The notes beneath the pieces are model-generated. The model did not search any database. It was given only the letters and a program-made list of their open reading frames with translations, and was not told where the DNA came from. This document shows positions 9,426 through 18,933 of a DNA stretch of 64,000 nt, piece after piece. Location: assembly GCF_013386585.1 (NCBI RefSeq), contig NZ_JACARO010000034.1:93614-157613 (forward strand). Direction: 5' to 3'. The translations under genes were made by a program, and so were the position numbers. The DNA is from Pseudomonas sp. P7548. Lineage in GTDB: Bacteria > Pseudomonadota > Gammaproteobacteria > Pseudomonadales > Pseudomonadaceae. Each line of letters begins with the position of its first letter. Position 1 is the first letter of the stretch.

Positions 9426-10367
9426 ATGACTCAACCGATTGTCGTGGCGGCACTGTATAAGTTCGTCACCCTCGAAGATTACGTCGCCCTGCGCGAGCCC
9501 CTGCTGCAGGCGATGGTCGACAACGGCATCAAAGGCACCTTGCTGATCGCCGAAGAAGGCATCAACGGCACGGTTTCCGGCAGCCGCGAAGGCATCGACG
9601 GCCTGATCGCCTGGCTCAAGACCGACCCGCGCATGGTCGACATCGACCACAAGGAATCCTACTGCGACGAGCAGCCGTTCTACCGCACCAAGGTCAAGCT
9701 CAAGAAAGAGATCGTGACCCTGGGCGTTGAAGGCGTGGACCCGAATAAAAAGGTCGGCACCTACGTCGACCCGCAGGACTGGAACGCGCTGATCAGCGAC
9801 CCGGAAGTGCTGCTGATCGATACCCGTAACGACTACGAAGTGTCCATCGGCACCTTTGAAGGCGCGATCGACCCGAAAACCACCAGTTTTCGCGAATTTC
9901 CTGACTACATCAAAGCCAACTTCGACCCGGCCAAGCACAAGAAGGTCGCGATGTTCTGCACCGGTGGCATCCGTTGTGAGAAGGCGTCGAGCTACATGCT
10001 CAGCGAAGGCTTCGATGAGGTCTACCACCTCAAAGGCGGCATCCTGAAGTACCTCGAAGAGGTGCCGCAGGAGGAAACCAAATGGCAGGGCGACTGCTTT
10101 GTGTTCGACAACCGTGTGACCGTGCGCCACGACTTGAGCGAAGGCGACTACGATCAATGTCATGCCTGCCGCACACCGGTGAGCGTGGAAGACCGTGCGT
10201 CCGAGCACTATGTGGCGGGCATCAGTTGTCCACATTGCTGGGATAAGCTGCCGGAGAAGACCCGACGCAGCGCGATCGACCGGCAAAAGCAGATCGAGCT
10301 GGCCAAGGCCCGCAATATGCCGCACCCGATTGGCTTCAACTATAAGCAATCACCTTCCGAGGCCTGA
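9426..10367 (+). CDS. trhO: tRNA uridine(34) hydroxylase, rhodanese-like
   Basis: This 313-residue protein has the TrhO (YceA) layout: an N-terminal acylphosphatase-like domain with '[11 protein letters not shown]' near residue 40, a rhodanese domain with active-site Cys in '[11 protein letters not shown]' near residue 178, and a C-terminal zinc-like Cys cluster (CHAC, CPHC). TrhO hydroxylates U34 of tRNA in an O2-dependent way, giving ho5U as precursor of cmo5U. A GGAG site precedes the ATG. The DsbA-like gene begins 3 bases after its stop, so the two are translationally linked. Confidence 0.93.
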   Translation: MTQPIVVAALYKFVTLEDYVALREPLLQAMVDNGIKGTLLIAEEGINGTVSGSREGIDGLIAWLKTDPRMVDIDHKESYCDEQPFYRTKVKLKKEIVTLGVEGVDPNKKVGTYVDPQDWNALISDPEVLLIDTRNDYEVSIGTFEGAIDPKTTSFREFPDYIKANFDPAKHKKVAMFCTGGIRCEKASSYMLSEGFDEVYHLKGGILKYLEEVPQEETKWQGDCFVFDNRVTVRHDLSEGDYDQCHACRTPVSVEDRASEHYVAGISCPHCWDKLPEKTRRSAIDRQKQIELAKARNMPHPIGFNYKQSPSEA

Positions 10368-10370
10368 CCC

Positions 10371-11006
10371 ATGCCCGCACGCCTGCTCTATGTGATGGAC
10401 CCGATGTGTTCCTGGTGCTGGGGCTTTGCCCCGGTGGCCGAGGCGTTGGTGGAGCAGGCCCAGGCCGCTGGCGTCGAGCTGCACCTGGTGGTGGGCGGCT
10501 TGCGCACCGGCAGTGGCGCGGCCCTGGAGCCGGCTACCCGGCGCTACATCCTCGAACACTGGCAGGCGGTCACCGAGGCCACTGGCCAGCCGTTCAACCG
10601 TGAAGGCGCGCTGCCCGACGGTTTTGTGTACGACACCGAGCCTGCGTGCCGCGCGATCGTCACCGCGCGCAGCCTGGCGCCGGATTGTGCCTGGAAGCTG
10701 CTGGGGCTGATCCAGCGGGCATTTTATGTCGAAGGTCGCGACGTGACCCTCGCCAGCGTGTTGGTGGAATTGGCCGAAGAGGCCGGTATCCCGCGTATCG
10801 AATTTGCTGGCGCCTTCGACCGCGCCGAGCAGCACGCCGCCACGGCCGCTGACTTCACCTGGGTGCAGGACCTGGGTATCGCCGGTTTCCCGACGCTGCT
10901 GGCCGAGCGCAATGGTCAACTGGCCTTGCTGACCAACGGCTACCAGCCGTTGTCCGAGCTGTCGCCGCTGTTGGGCCGATGGCTGGAGCGAGCAACCTGT
11001 GCATGA
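10371..11006 (+). CDS. DsbA-family (FrnE-like) thioredoxin-fold protein
   Basis: The 211-residue protein has an N-terminal CSWC redox motif in 'DPMCSWCWGF' right after the first strand, the usual helical insertion, and a cis-Pro in 'GIAGFPTLL' near residue 170. There is no signal peptide, so it is cytoplasmic, like FrnE-type disulfide oxidoreductases and 2-hydroxychromene-2-carboxylate isomerase relatives. Retention of both cysteines favours a redox role over an isomerase role. It sits 3 bases after trhO and overlaps the start of the next gene by 8 bases, forming a compact operon. Confidence 0.82.
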   Translation: MPARLLYVMDPMCSWCWGFAPVAEALVEQAQAAGVELHLVVGGLRTGSGAALEPATRRYILEHWQAVTEATGQPFNREGALPDGFVYDTEPACRAIVTARSLAPDCAWKLLGLIQRAFYVEGRDVTLASVLVELAEEAGIPRIEFAGAFDRAEQHAATAADFTWVQDLGIAGFPTLLAERNGQLALLTNGYQPLSELSPLLGRWLERATCA

Positions 11007-12819
11007 CCAGCCCGACCTCACTGAGCGGCCCAAACGCACTGATCGTCTGACCTGGGCGGAAATTCGCCGCCTGGCCCTGCGTCACAAGAAATCCCTGTGG
11101 ATTGCCAATGGCGTCGCCGTCCTGGCGACCCTGTGCAGCGTGCCCATCCCCCTGCTGCTGCCGTTGCTGGTAGACGAAGTGCTGCTGGGCCATGGTGATG
11201 CAGCCTTAAAAGTCATGAATCACGCGCTGCCCCTGGGCTGGCAAAAAGCGGCGGGCTATATCGGCCTGATGCTGCTGGTGACCCTGCTGCTGCGCTGCGG
11301 CGCGCTGGTGTTCAACGTGGTGCAGGCGCGGTTGTTCGCACGGTTGGCCAAGGACATCGTCTACCGCATCCGCGTGCGCCTGATCGAACGGCTCAAGCGC
11401 ATTTCCCTGGGCGAGTACGAAAGCCTGGGCAGTGGCACGGTCACCACGCACCTGGTCACCGACCTGGACACGCTGGACAAGTTTGTCGGCGAAACCCTCA
11501 GCCGCTTCCTGGTGGCGATGCTCACGCTGGTGGGCACTTCGGCGATCCTGGTATGGATGCACTGGCAGCTGGCGTTGCTGATCCTGCTGTTCAACCCGTT
11601 GGTGATCTACGCCACGGTGCAGTTGGGCAAACGCGTCAAACACCTGAAAAAACTGGAGAACGACAGCACCTCGCGCTTCACCCAGGCCCTGACCGAAACC
11701 CTGGACGCGATCCAGGAAGTGCGCGCTGGCAACCGCCAGGGCTTCTTCCTCGGCCGCCTTGGCCAGCGTGCCCAGGAGGTGCGTGATTATGCGATCAACT
11801 CCCAATGGAAGAGCGACGCATCGAGCCGCGCCAGCGGGCTGCTGTTTCAGTTTGGTATCGACATCTTCCGCGCGGCGGCGATGCTCACCGTGTTGTTTTC
11901 CGACCTGTCCATCGGCCAGATGCTCGCGGTGTTCAGCTACCTGTGGTTCATGATCGGCCCGGTGGAGCAACTGTTGAACCTGCAATACGCGTACTACGCG
12001 GCAGGTGGGGCGCTGACGCGGATCAACGAGCTGCTGGCGCGTGCCGACGAGCCCCAATATCCCGGCGGTGAGGACCCGTTCATCGGGCGCGAAACCGTCG
12101 GTATCGAGGTGCGTGGCCTCAACTTCGGCTACGGCGAAGACCTGGTGCTTGACCAGTTGAACCTGGCCATTGCGCCCGGCGAGAAGGTGGCGATCGTCGG
12201 TGCCAGCGGCGGCGGCAAGAGCACCTTGGTGCAACTGCTGCTGGGGCTCTACACCCCGCAGGCGGGCAGCATTCGTTTCGGTGGGGCGACCCAGCAGGCA
12301 ATCGGCCTGGAGACCATTCGCGAGAACGTCGCCGTGGTGCTGCAACACCCGGCGCTGTTCAACGATACAGTGCGCGCCAACCTGACCATGGGCCGCGAAC
12401 GCTCGGACCAGGCCTGTTGGCAGGCACTGGAAATCGCCCAGCTGGATGCTACCGTCAAGGCATTGCCCTTGGGCCTGGACAGTGTGGTGGGGCGCTCGGG
12501 GGTGCGTTTTTCCGGGGGCCAGCGCCAACGCCTGGCCATCGCGCGGATGGTCCTGGCCGAGCCCAAGGTGGTGATCCTGGACGAGGCCACTTCGGCCCTG
12601 GATGCGGCTACCGAGTACAACCTGCACCAGGCGCTGGCGCGGTTTCTCAGTGGCCGTACTACACTGATCATCGCCCACCGGCTTTCAGCGGTGAAACAGG
12701 CTGACCGGGTGTTGGTGTTCGATGGAGGGCATATTGCCGAGGATGGCGACCATCAGCAGCTGATTGCCGACGGTGGTCTCTACGCCAAGTTGTACGGGCA
12801 CTTGCAGCAAGTTCGTTGA
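10999..12819 (+). CDS. ABC exporter, fused permease and ATPase
   Basis: This 606-residue half-transporter has an N-terminal type I exporter membrane domain (six helices, residues ~25-320) and a C-terminal nucleotide-binding domain. The ATPase has Walker A 'GASGGGKST' near residue 401, signature 'FSGGQRQR' near 505, Walker B 'VVILDEATSALD' near 525 and the H-loop 'IAHRLS'. It should work as a homodimer exporting a lipid, drug or peptide. The GTG start lies inside the end of the DsbA-like gene (8-base overlap), so translation is coupled. Substrate cannot be named. Confidence 0.88.
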   Translation: MHDQPDLTERPKRTDRLTWAEIRRLALRHKKSLWIANGVAVLATLCSVPIPLLLPLLVDEVLLGHGDAALKVMNHALPLGWQKAAGYIGLMLLVTLLLRCGALVFNVVQARLFARLAKDIVYRIRVRLIERLKRISLGEYESLGSGTVTTHLVTDLDTLDKFVGETLSRFLVAMLTLVGTSAILVWMHWQLALLILLFNPLVIYATVQLGKRVKHLKKLENDSTSRFTQALTETLDAIQEVRAGNRQGFFLGRLGQRAQEVRDYAINSQWKSDASSRASGLLFQFGIDIFRAAAMLTVLFSDLSIGQMLAVFSYLWFMIGPVEQLLNLQYAYYAAGGALTRINELLARADEPQYPGGEDPFIGRETVGIEVRGLNFGYGEDLVLDQLNLAIAPGEKVAIVGASGGGKSTLVQLLLGLYTPQAGSIRFGGATQQAIGLETIRENVAVVLQHPALFNDTVRANLTMGRERSDQACWQALEIAQLDATVKALPLGLDSVVGRSGVRFSGGQRQRLAIARMVLAEPKVVILDEATSALDAATEYNLHQALARFLSGRTTLIIAHRLSAVKQADRVLVFDGGHIAEDGDHQQLIADGGLYAKLYGHLQQVR

Positions 12820-13017
12820 TGTCGGGTGTGCACGGGTTTTTATGTAATAAGTACGAGAGTCTCCCCAGGAAATAGTGGCCTTCCCTCTCCGGACGACGGC
12901 GTGGGCACGTAAATCGGCGCGATCCGTTTGGTCGGTTCGAGCGAATTCAGCCAAGGCCGTGCTGTCAGGAGCGTTAACCACTCGCCGTTTTTTGGTAGTG
13001 CTTGTGCAAGGGACCTC

Positions 13018-15492
13018 ATGAAGCAAAAGCGGACTCTCGGAACGACGTTAAGCACGCCTCGACTATTGGGCATCGTCTGGCCCTTTATCGCGGTGGTGCT
13101 GTTCCAGGCATTATTGGGCTGCGTCAGCCTCTACGTGCTCTCGGCCGTGCGCGGTTATGTGGCGGGCGAAAGCTTGTGGTCCAAGGGCCAGAAAGACGCC
13201 ATCTACTACCTGACGCTGTACGCCGACAACCGCGACGAAGCCACGTTCCTCAAATACCAGCAGGCCATCGCCGTGCCCCAGGGCGGGCATGAGCTGCGCA
13301 TTGCCCTGGATCATTCCACGCCGGACCTGACCGCCGCACGCCTGGGCATTCTCAAGGGCGGTAACCACCCGGATGACGTGTCCAGCCTGATCTGGCTGTA
13401 CCTCAATTTCCGTCACTTCAGCTACCTGGAAAAAGCCATCGAGCTGTGGACCGTGGGTGACGGCTACCTGGTGCAATTGGATGACCTGGCGCAGACCATG
13501 CACCGGGCGATCAGGGCCAATCAGGTCAGCAGCGGCGATGTGCGAGAGTGGAAGGCGCGCATCATCGGCATCAACGACGGCGTCACCCCGGCTGCCAAGG
13601 CCTTCAGTGATGCGTTGGGCGAAGGCTCGCGGGTCATCCTGAGGTTGCTGTTGATCACCAACCTGGCCACCGCCCTCGGCCTGATCGCTCTGGCATTGTT
13701 GCGCACCCATAAATTGCTGACCCAGCGCCACGCGTTTGCCGACGCCCTGCAGGTGGAAAAGGAGCGGGCGCAGATCACCCTCGAATCGATTGGCGACGGG
13801 GTGATCACCACCGACGTCGACGGCGCCATCGCCTACATGAACCCGGCCGCCGAGGCGCTCACTCACTGGAAGTCAGCCCAGGCCCAGGGCTTGCCGCTGG
13901 CGGCGCTGTTCAACCTGCTGGATGAGAACGCCGAGCCTGACGGCTTCACCTTGATCGAGCACATCATCAAGGGCCAGCTCAGTGGCGGCAGCGAGCATTC
14001 CAAACTGATCCAGCGCCTGGACGGCAGCACGGTCTCGGTGACCCTGGTGGGGGCGCCGATCCGCAGTGCGGGCAAAGTCAGCGGCGCGGTGCTGGTGCTG
14101 CATGACATGACCCAGGAGCGGCAGTACATCGCCAACCTGTCCTGGCAAGCGACCCACGATGCGCTGACCGGCCTGGCCAACCGCCGCGAGTTCGAGTTCC
14201 GCCTGGAGCAGGTGTTGCAGCAGGTGGGGCGTCAGCCGGGCGGGCGGCATGCCTTGATGTTCCTGGACCTGGACCAGTTCAAGCTGGTCAACGACACCTG
14301 CGGCCATGCGGCCGGTGATGAGCTGTTGCGGCATATCTGCGCGCTGCTGCAATCGGACCTGCGCGAGGGCGATACCCTGGCACGGCTGGGGGGCGACGAG
14401 TTTGGCATCCTGCTGGAGAACTGCCCGGCGCCGGTGGCGGAAAAGATCGCCGAGAGCCTGCGCCATACCGTGCAGAGCCTGCATTTTGTATGGAAGGGCC
14501 GGCCGTTCATGACCACGGTCAGTATCGGGCTGGTGCATATCTCGCAAGCGCCCACCACCCTGGAGACGTCACTGCGCGCCGCCGACATGGCCTGCTACAT
14601 GGCCAAGGAAAAAGGCCGCAACCGCGTGCAGGTCTATCACGCCGATGACTCGGAACTGTCGCTGCGTTTTGGTGAAATGGCCTGGGTGCAGCGTTTGCAC
14701 ATGGCGTTGGAGGAAAACCGTTTTTGCCTGTATGCGCAGGAAATCTCGCCCCTGGGCCACACCGACGGCGGGGACGGCCATGTCGAGATCCTGCTGCGCC
14801 TGCACGATGAGGCCGGCCGGATCATCCTGCCGGACAGTTTCATCCCGGCCGCAGAGCGTTACGGCTTGATGACGTCGCTGGACCGCTGGGTGGTAGAGAA
14901 CGTCTTCAAGATCATCGCCAACTGTATGCGTGAGCGCCCAGGCCGGCCTATGGCGATGTGTGCGATTAATCTGTCAGGTATTACTATTGGTGATGATGAC
15001 TTTCTTGGTTTTCTGCATGAGAAGTTTGCCGCTTATAACATTCCACCGACGATGATCTGTTTTGAAATAACAGAAACCAGCGCTATAGCGAATTTAGGTA
15101 GCGCGATCCGTTTTATCAATGAACTCAAGGCGTTAGGTTGTCATTTCTCCCTCGATGACTTTTGTGCCGGTATGTCCTCATTCGCCTATCTCAAACATTT
15201 ACCTGTAGACTTCCTGAAGATCGATGGAAGTTTCGTAAAGGATATGCTGGACGACCCGATTAACCGCGCGATGGTCGAAGTGATCAATCACATTGGCCAT
15301 GTCATGGGTAAGCGCACAATTGCCGAGTTTGTTGAAACACCGCAAATCGAACAGGCTTTACTTGAGATAGGTGTGGATTACGCTCAGGGTTACCTGATTG
15401 AACGACCGCAATTGTTTACCTTTGATAGCTTGCAGTGTCGACCTGTGCGGCCGCAGCCTCTGCTGTTCAAGGCGCCCGGCACATTCCGCTGA
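13018..15492 (+). CDS. membrane PAS-GGDEF-EAL c-di-GMP signalling protein
   Basis: The 824-residue protein has two membrane helices (about 16-42 and 206-230) bracketing a ~160-residue periplasmic sensor, then PAS (~250-370), GGDEF (~375-540) and EAL (~560-815). GGDEF is intact at residues 458-462, with an RxxD inhibitory site (REGD) five residues before it. The EAL signature is EIL at 590-592, and the other catalytic positions are present (N of 'NLSG', E of 'EITET', 'LDDF', K of 'LKIDG'), so both diguanylate cyclase and phosphodiesterase activity are possible. I chose ATG 13018 because of the AAGGGA site upstream. Codon use becomes strikingly AT-rich from about 14,960 to the stop, inside the EAL domain. 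Confidence 0.9.
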   Translation: MKQKRTLGTTLSTPRLLGIVWPFIAVVLFQALLGCVSLYVLSAVRGYVAGESLWSKGQKDAIYYLTLYADNRDEATFLKYQQAIAVPQGGHELRIALDHSTPDLTAARLGILKGGNHPDDVSSLIWLYLNFRHFSYLEKAIELWTVGDGYLVQLDDLAQTMHRAIRANQVSSGDVREWKARIIGINDGVTPAAKAFSDALGEGSRVILRLLLITNLATALGLIALALLRTHKLLTQRHAFADALQVEKERAQITLESIGDGVITTDVDGAIAYMNPAAEALTHWKSAQAQGLPLAALFNLLDENAEPDGFTLIEHIIKGQLSGGSEHSKLIQRLDGSTVSVTLVGAPIRSAGKVSGAVLVLHDMTQERQYIANLSWQATHDALTGLANRREFEFRLEQVLQQVGRQPGGRHALMFLDLDQFKLVNDTCGHAAGDELLRHICALLQSDLREGDTLARLGGDEFGILLENCPAPVAEKIAESLRHTVQSLHFVWKGRPFMTTVSIGLVHISQAPTTLETSLRAADMACYMAKEKGRNRVQVYHADDSELSLRFGEMAWVQRLHMALEENRFCLYAQEISPLGHTDGGDGHVEILLRLHDEAGRIILPDSFIPAAERYGLMTSLDRWVVENVFKIIANCMRERPGRPMAMCAINLSGITIGDDDFLGFLHEKFAAYNIPPTMICFEITETSAIANLGSAIRFINELKALGCHFSLDDFCAGMSSFAYLKHLPVDFLKIDGSFVKDMLDDPINRAMVEVINHIGHVMGKRTIAEFVETPQIEQALLEIGVDYAQGYLIERPQLFTFDSLQCRPVRPQPLLFKAPGTFR

Positions 15493-15537
15493 AAACTTTG
15501 CTGGTCTGTACAATCACACTTAAAAAGGAGCCCTATA

Positions 15538-16344
15538 GTGATCGACACATTCAACAGAACCGGCCCGCTTATGGAAGCCTCGAGTTACCCCGCCTGGGCG
15601 CAGCAATTGATCCAGGACTGTAGCGAGAGCAAGCGCCGAGTTGTCGAGCACGAACTGTACCAGCGCATGCGCGACAACACGCTCAGCGCCAAGACCCTGC
15701 GTCACTACCTGATCGGTGGTTGGCCCGTGGTGGAACAGTTTGCCTTGTACATGGCACAGAACCTCACCAAGACCAAGTTTGCCCGCCATCCTGGGGAGGA
15801 TATGGCGCGCCGGTGGCTGATGCGCAATATTCGCGTGGAACTGAACCATGCCGATTATTGGGTGCATTGGGCGCGGGCACATGGTGTCAGCCTCGAAGAA
15901 CTGCAGGCGCAGAATGTACCGCCTGAGTTGCACGCACTGAGCCATTGGTGCTGGCACACCAGCTCGGCCGACGCGTTGATCGTGGCGATTGCCGCGACCA
16001 ACTACGCCATCGAGGGGGCTACTGGGGAGTGGTCCGCCGTGGTGTGCTCCACCGGTGTGTACGCGGCAGCCTTCCCTGAGGAAGACCGCAAGCGCGCGAT
16101 GAAGTGGCTGAAGATGCACGCCCAGTACGACGATGCTCACCCGTGGGAAGCCCTGGAAATCATCTGCACCCTGGCCGGAATGAACCCGAGCAAGGCCCTG
16201 CAGGTTGAGTTGCGCCAGGCGGTGTGCAAGAGCTACGACTACATGTACCTCTTCCTGGAAAGCTGCATGCGTCTGGAAAAAGAAAAGGAAAAGGCGCCCG
16301 TAGCCGTTCGCGAGCGTCAGGCGCGCGTGGCCAGCGAAGCGTGA
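15538..16344 (+). CDS. TenA/haem-oxygenase-fold protein, possible diiron oxidase
   Basis: The 268-residue helical protein resembles the TenA/PqqC/iron-containing redox enzyme family. Residues that fit a haem-oxygenase-like diiron oxidase site are visible in order: a Glu in 'VVEQF', ExxH in 'VELNHADYW', Glu in 'YAIEGATGEW', and HxxxDxxH in 'HAQYDDAH'. No thiamine genes are nearby, so a thiaminase II role is unlikely. GTG at 15538 has AAGGAG 7 bases upstream. It lies between two c-di-GMP genes, but nothing shows a functional link. The substrate is unknown. Confidence 0.75.
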   Translation: MIDTFNRTGPLMEASSYPAWAQQLIQDCSESKRRVVEHELYQRMRDNTLSAKTLRHYLIGGWPVVEQFALYMAQNLTKTKFARHPGEDMARRWLMRNIRVELNHADYWVHWARAHGVSLEELQAQNVPPELHALSHWCWHTSSADALIVAIAATNYAIEGATGEWSAVVCSTGVYAAAFPEEDRKRAMKWLKMHAQYDDAHPWEALEIICTLAGMNPSKALQVELRQAVCKSYDYMYLFLESCMRLEKEKEKAPVAVRERQARVASEA

Positions 16345-16355
16345 TGTAAGCGTGA

Positions 16356-16377
16356 TGGCGGGGTGCTTACCCCGCCA
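16356..16377. terminator. bidirectional hairpin between convergent genes
   Basis: A 9-bp perfect stem (TGGCGGGGT with ACCCCGCCA, loop GCTT) lies between the TenA-like stop and the GGDEF gene stop, overlapping the latter. There is no clear T run, so termination strength is uncertain. Confidence 0.6.
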
Positions 16378-17296
16378 TTGCCAAGCGGTTGCGGCCTTCG
16401 CGCTTGGCCACGTACAGCGCATTGTCGGCGCGGCGCAGCAAGCTGTCGGCCGTTTCCGCCGCCAACAATGTCGAGCAACCCAGGCTCACCGTCAATTCGA
16501 TCCGCGTACCGTCCGCCCAATAATCCTGGGCCTGTGCCGCCTGGCGCAGGCGCTCACCGACCATCGCCGCCGCCTCCCGGCCGGTGTTCGACAGCAGGAT
16601 CAGAAACTCTTCCCCGCCAAAGCGAAACACCATGTCCACATTCCGCAACTGGCTTTTGATTGCTCCGGCCACGGCGCGTAGCACGTTATCGCCGGCAGCA
16701 TGGCCGTGGGTGTCGTTGATTTTCTTGAAGTGGTCGATGTCCAGCATCAGCAAGGACAGCGGGCTCAGGTGTCGGCGTGCCATGTCGATTTCCCGTTGCA
16801 GGGTCTGGTCCATGGCGATGCGGTTGCCGGTTTCGGTCAAGGGGTCACGCAGGGCGCTGCGGGTGGCGGCGCGGTAGAGCAGGGCGTTGCGCATCGGGTA
16901 CAGCAGGGTGGCCAACAACGATTCTAGCTGCCCGAGTTCTTCTTCGACCAAGCGTTGGTTGCGACGGAAAATCAGCTCACCCAGATGCTCGCCTTCATGG
17001 CTCAAGGTATAGCTCACCGAGTGATGGCCGCGATGACCAAACTCCAGGCGCAGGTCGCTGGCTTCGTGGCGATAGTGCAGGGCATCCAACGGCACCAAGC
17101 GTTGAACCTCACGGAAAAACAGGCCGAGGATGCGCTCCGGTTCCAGGCTGGTCTGCAAGTGCAGGCCCAATTGCTGGCGCAATTGAGCGATCGACGCGGG
17201 GCGGCGAATGGGGAGGAGGGAAGGCTGACCAAAGCCCAGGCGTTGCAATTTGGCACTGTCGAAGTCAATTGCGTGGGTCTGGGTCGGTGTTTTCAT
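16367..17296 (-). CDS. diguanylate cyclase (GGEEF)
   Basis: The 309-residue cytoplasmic protein has an N-terminal GAF-like region (~40-150) and a C-terminal GGDEF domain with intact 'FGGEEF' near residue 226 and an RxxD inhibitory site (RNVD) five residues before it. It should make c-di-GMP from two GTP and be subject to product inhibition. No membrane segment is seen. The ATG at 17296 starts 'MKTPTQTH'; a longer frame to 17317 is open but less likely. It converges on the TenA-like gene. Confidence 0.9.
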   Translation of the reverse strand: MKTPTQTHAIDFDSAKLQRLGFGQPSLLPIRRPASIAQLRQQLGLHLQTSLEPERILGLFFREVQRLVPLDALHYRHEASDLRLEFGHRGHHSVSYTLSHEGEHLGELIFRRNQRLVEEELGQLESLLATLLYPMRNALLYRAATRSALRDPLTETGNRIAMDQTLQREIDMARRHLSPLSLLMLDIDHFKKINDTHGHAAGDNVLRAVAGAIKSQLRNVDMVFRFGGEEFLILLSNTGREAAAMVGERLRQAAQAQDYWADGTRIELTVSLGCSTLLAAETADSLLRRADNALYVAKREGRNRLAMAG

Positions 17297-17603
17297 AAGC
17301 GATCGGCCTCTAAGCACTTACTGTCTTACAGGCTCGATGAGAGTGGCGAGTGCCAAGCGTCTTACTGTTCCTTCAGTTCCGTAAAACATTGGAAACAGTT
17401 TAAACCGCTTTGACAAGGGTTATAACCCCTGGGTACTGCCGCACGTCTTGTCATCGCTTAACCTGCTTGAAAAAGGTTAGAGCGAGATTCATGCCAAATC
17501 GTTGTATAAAAATAAAACCCTTTATAAATCAAGCGACTGTTTTCAGATTCGAAAACAGTCGCTGAATGATGACGCCAGTTATTTGGCAACTAAGCGGGCG
17601 GCC
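17297..17603. other. AT-rich intergenic region between GGDEF gene and MFS gene
   Basis: About 300 bases without a gene, more AT-rich than the flanks. It holds a perfect 12-bp palindrome GGGTTATAACCC at 17417-17428 with TTGACA just before it (17410-17415) and a long hairpin at 17532-17563. The first could be an operator or part of a promoter; no assignment is possible from sequence alone. Confidence 0.5.
17532..17563 (-). terminator. hairpin after the MFS gene
   Basis: A 12-bp perfect stem (AGCGACTGTTTT with AAAACAGTCGCT, 8-base loop) lies 40 bases beyond the stop of the minus-strand MFS gene. The stem itself carries the A/T run, as in many pseudomonad terminators. Confidence 0.65.
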
Positions 17604-18878
17604 TTACTGTTTCTGTGGGTCGAACTGCTTATCGCGAATAAACAACGCGGGGATCACACCACAAATAAAGTACGCGCCCCCCATCACCAGGAAACCCATG
17701 CCGATGGAACCGTGGGACGCCAGGAAACCAATGGCCGCCGGCGCTACGGCCGCGCCAATACGCCCGATGTTGTAGGCCCCGCCCACCGCCGAACCGCGAA
17801 ATTTCGCCTCGAAGCTTTCAGTCATGTAGGTGGCGTTCACACCATAGGGAATCCCGTACAGGAAGCCGAACACCACCAGCATCCACAGGATGTTCTCAGG
17901 GCTCTGGTCCAGCACGATCACCGGCAGGAAGATCGCTGTGCCCAAGGCACCGAACGCGAACACGGTGCGCCGGCCCAGGCGGTCGGCCGCGAGGCCGGCG
18001 AGGATCTTGCCGAAGATCATCGCCGCGTAGGTGCCGACCATGTAGCTGGTCATCGACTTGAAGTTCATCCCCAATTCACTTTCCAGGTAGGACGGCATCC
18101 AGTTGTTCACGCCGTAGTAGCCGAACTGCAGGAAGCCTGCGGTCAGCGCCCACAACAGGAACATGCGGCTGGCTTTCGGGTCGCTGAAGATCAGCTTGAA
18201 CATGCCGTCGGGCTTTTTCTGCGTGGCTTGGCGTATGCCGTTGGCTTTCTGCTGGGCGCGTTCAGCCTGGGCAGTGATCCAGGCCTGGGGTTCCGGCACC
18301 AGGCGTTGCATGAGCACCGCCAGGATCACCGGGATGATCGCCACGTAGAAGAGCCAGCGCCAGCCGTGCTCCGGCAGGATCCAGCCGGCGAGCAGGGTGG
18401 CGACGATGTAGCCCACCGACCAACCGGCTTGCAGCGTACCGAGCACCGTGGTGCGGTAGCGAGTGGGCACGTATTCGGCCATCAGGGTATTGCACGCCAC
18501 GTAGAGGGCGCCCAGGCCCAGGGAGGCGAAGAACCGTGTGCTCGCGAACTGCCAATAGCTGTGGGTCATGCCCAGCACCGCCGTACCGACGGAAAACAGC
18601 AGGATGCTCCACACCACGGTTTTCACCCGGCCGAAACGGTCGCAGGCCCAGCCGCCGTAGATGCCGCCGATGGCCATGCCGGCCAGGGTGAAGCTGCCCA
18701 GGCTGCCGGCTTCGACGCTGGTCAGGCCGAACTCGGCTTTCAGGCTGCTGAGGCTGTAGGACAGCAGCATCAGGTCTGCACCATCGATCAACAGGCCGAG
18801 GAAGCAGAAGGCGAACACAACAATCCACAGTTTGCTTTTTGCAGGCGACAACGCGCCCGCCGATGCGGCGACTTCCAT
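17604..18878 (-). CDS. MFS transporter, aromatic/organic acid:H+ symporter-like
   Basis: This 424-residue protein has twelve predicted helices and the MFS loop 2-3 motif 'GGWACDRFGRVK'; its N-terminal 'DGADLMLLS' resembles the substrate-binding 'DGxD' of AAHS-family importers of aromatic and related acids. It is the last gene of the minus-strand run iclR - acyl-CoA dehydrogenase - MFS and probably imports the acid that the cluster activates and oxidises. The exact acid is unknown. A hairpin follows the stop. Confidence 0.87.
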   Translation of the reverse strand: MEVAASAGALSPAKSKLWIVVFAFCFLGLLIDGADLMLLSYSLSSLKAEFGLTSVEAGSLGSFTLAGMAIGGIYGGWACDRFGRVKTVVWSILLFSVGTAVLGMTHSYWQFASTRFFASLGLGALYVACNTLMAEYVPTRYRTTVLGTLQAGWSVGYIVATLLAGWILPEHGWRWLFYVAIIPVILAVLMQRLVPEPQAWITAQAERAQQKANGIRQATQKKPDGMFKLIFSDPKASRMFLLWALTAGFLQFGYYGVNNWMPSYLESELGMNFKSMTSYMVGTYAAMIFGKILAGLAADRLGRRTVFAFGALGTAIFLPVIVLDQSPENILWMLVVFGFLYGIPYGVNATYMTESFEAKFRGSAVGGAYNIGRIGAAVAPAAIGFLASHGSIGMGFLVMGGAYFICGVIPALFIRDKQFDPQKQ

Positions 18879-18933
18879 AGCGATACCTTGTTTGTAGTTG
18901 TTAGGGCATTGGGTATGGGTGAAGCGGTGAAAC

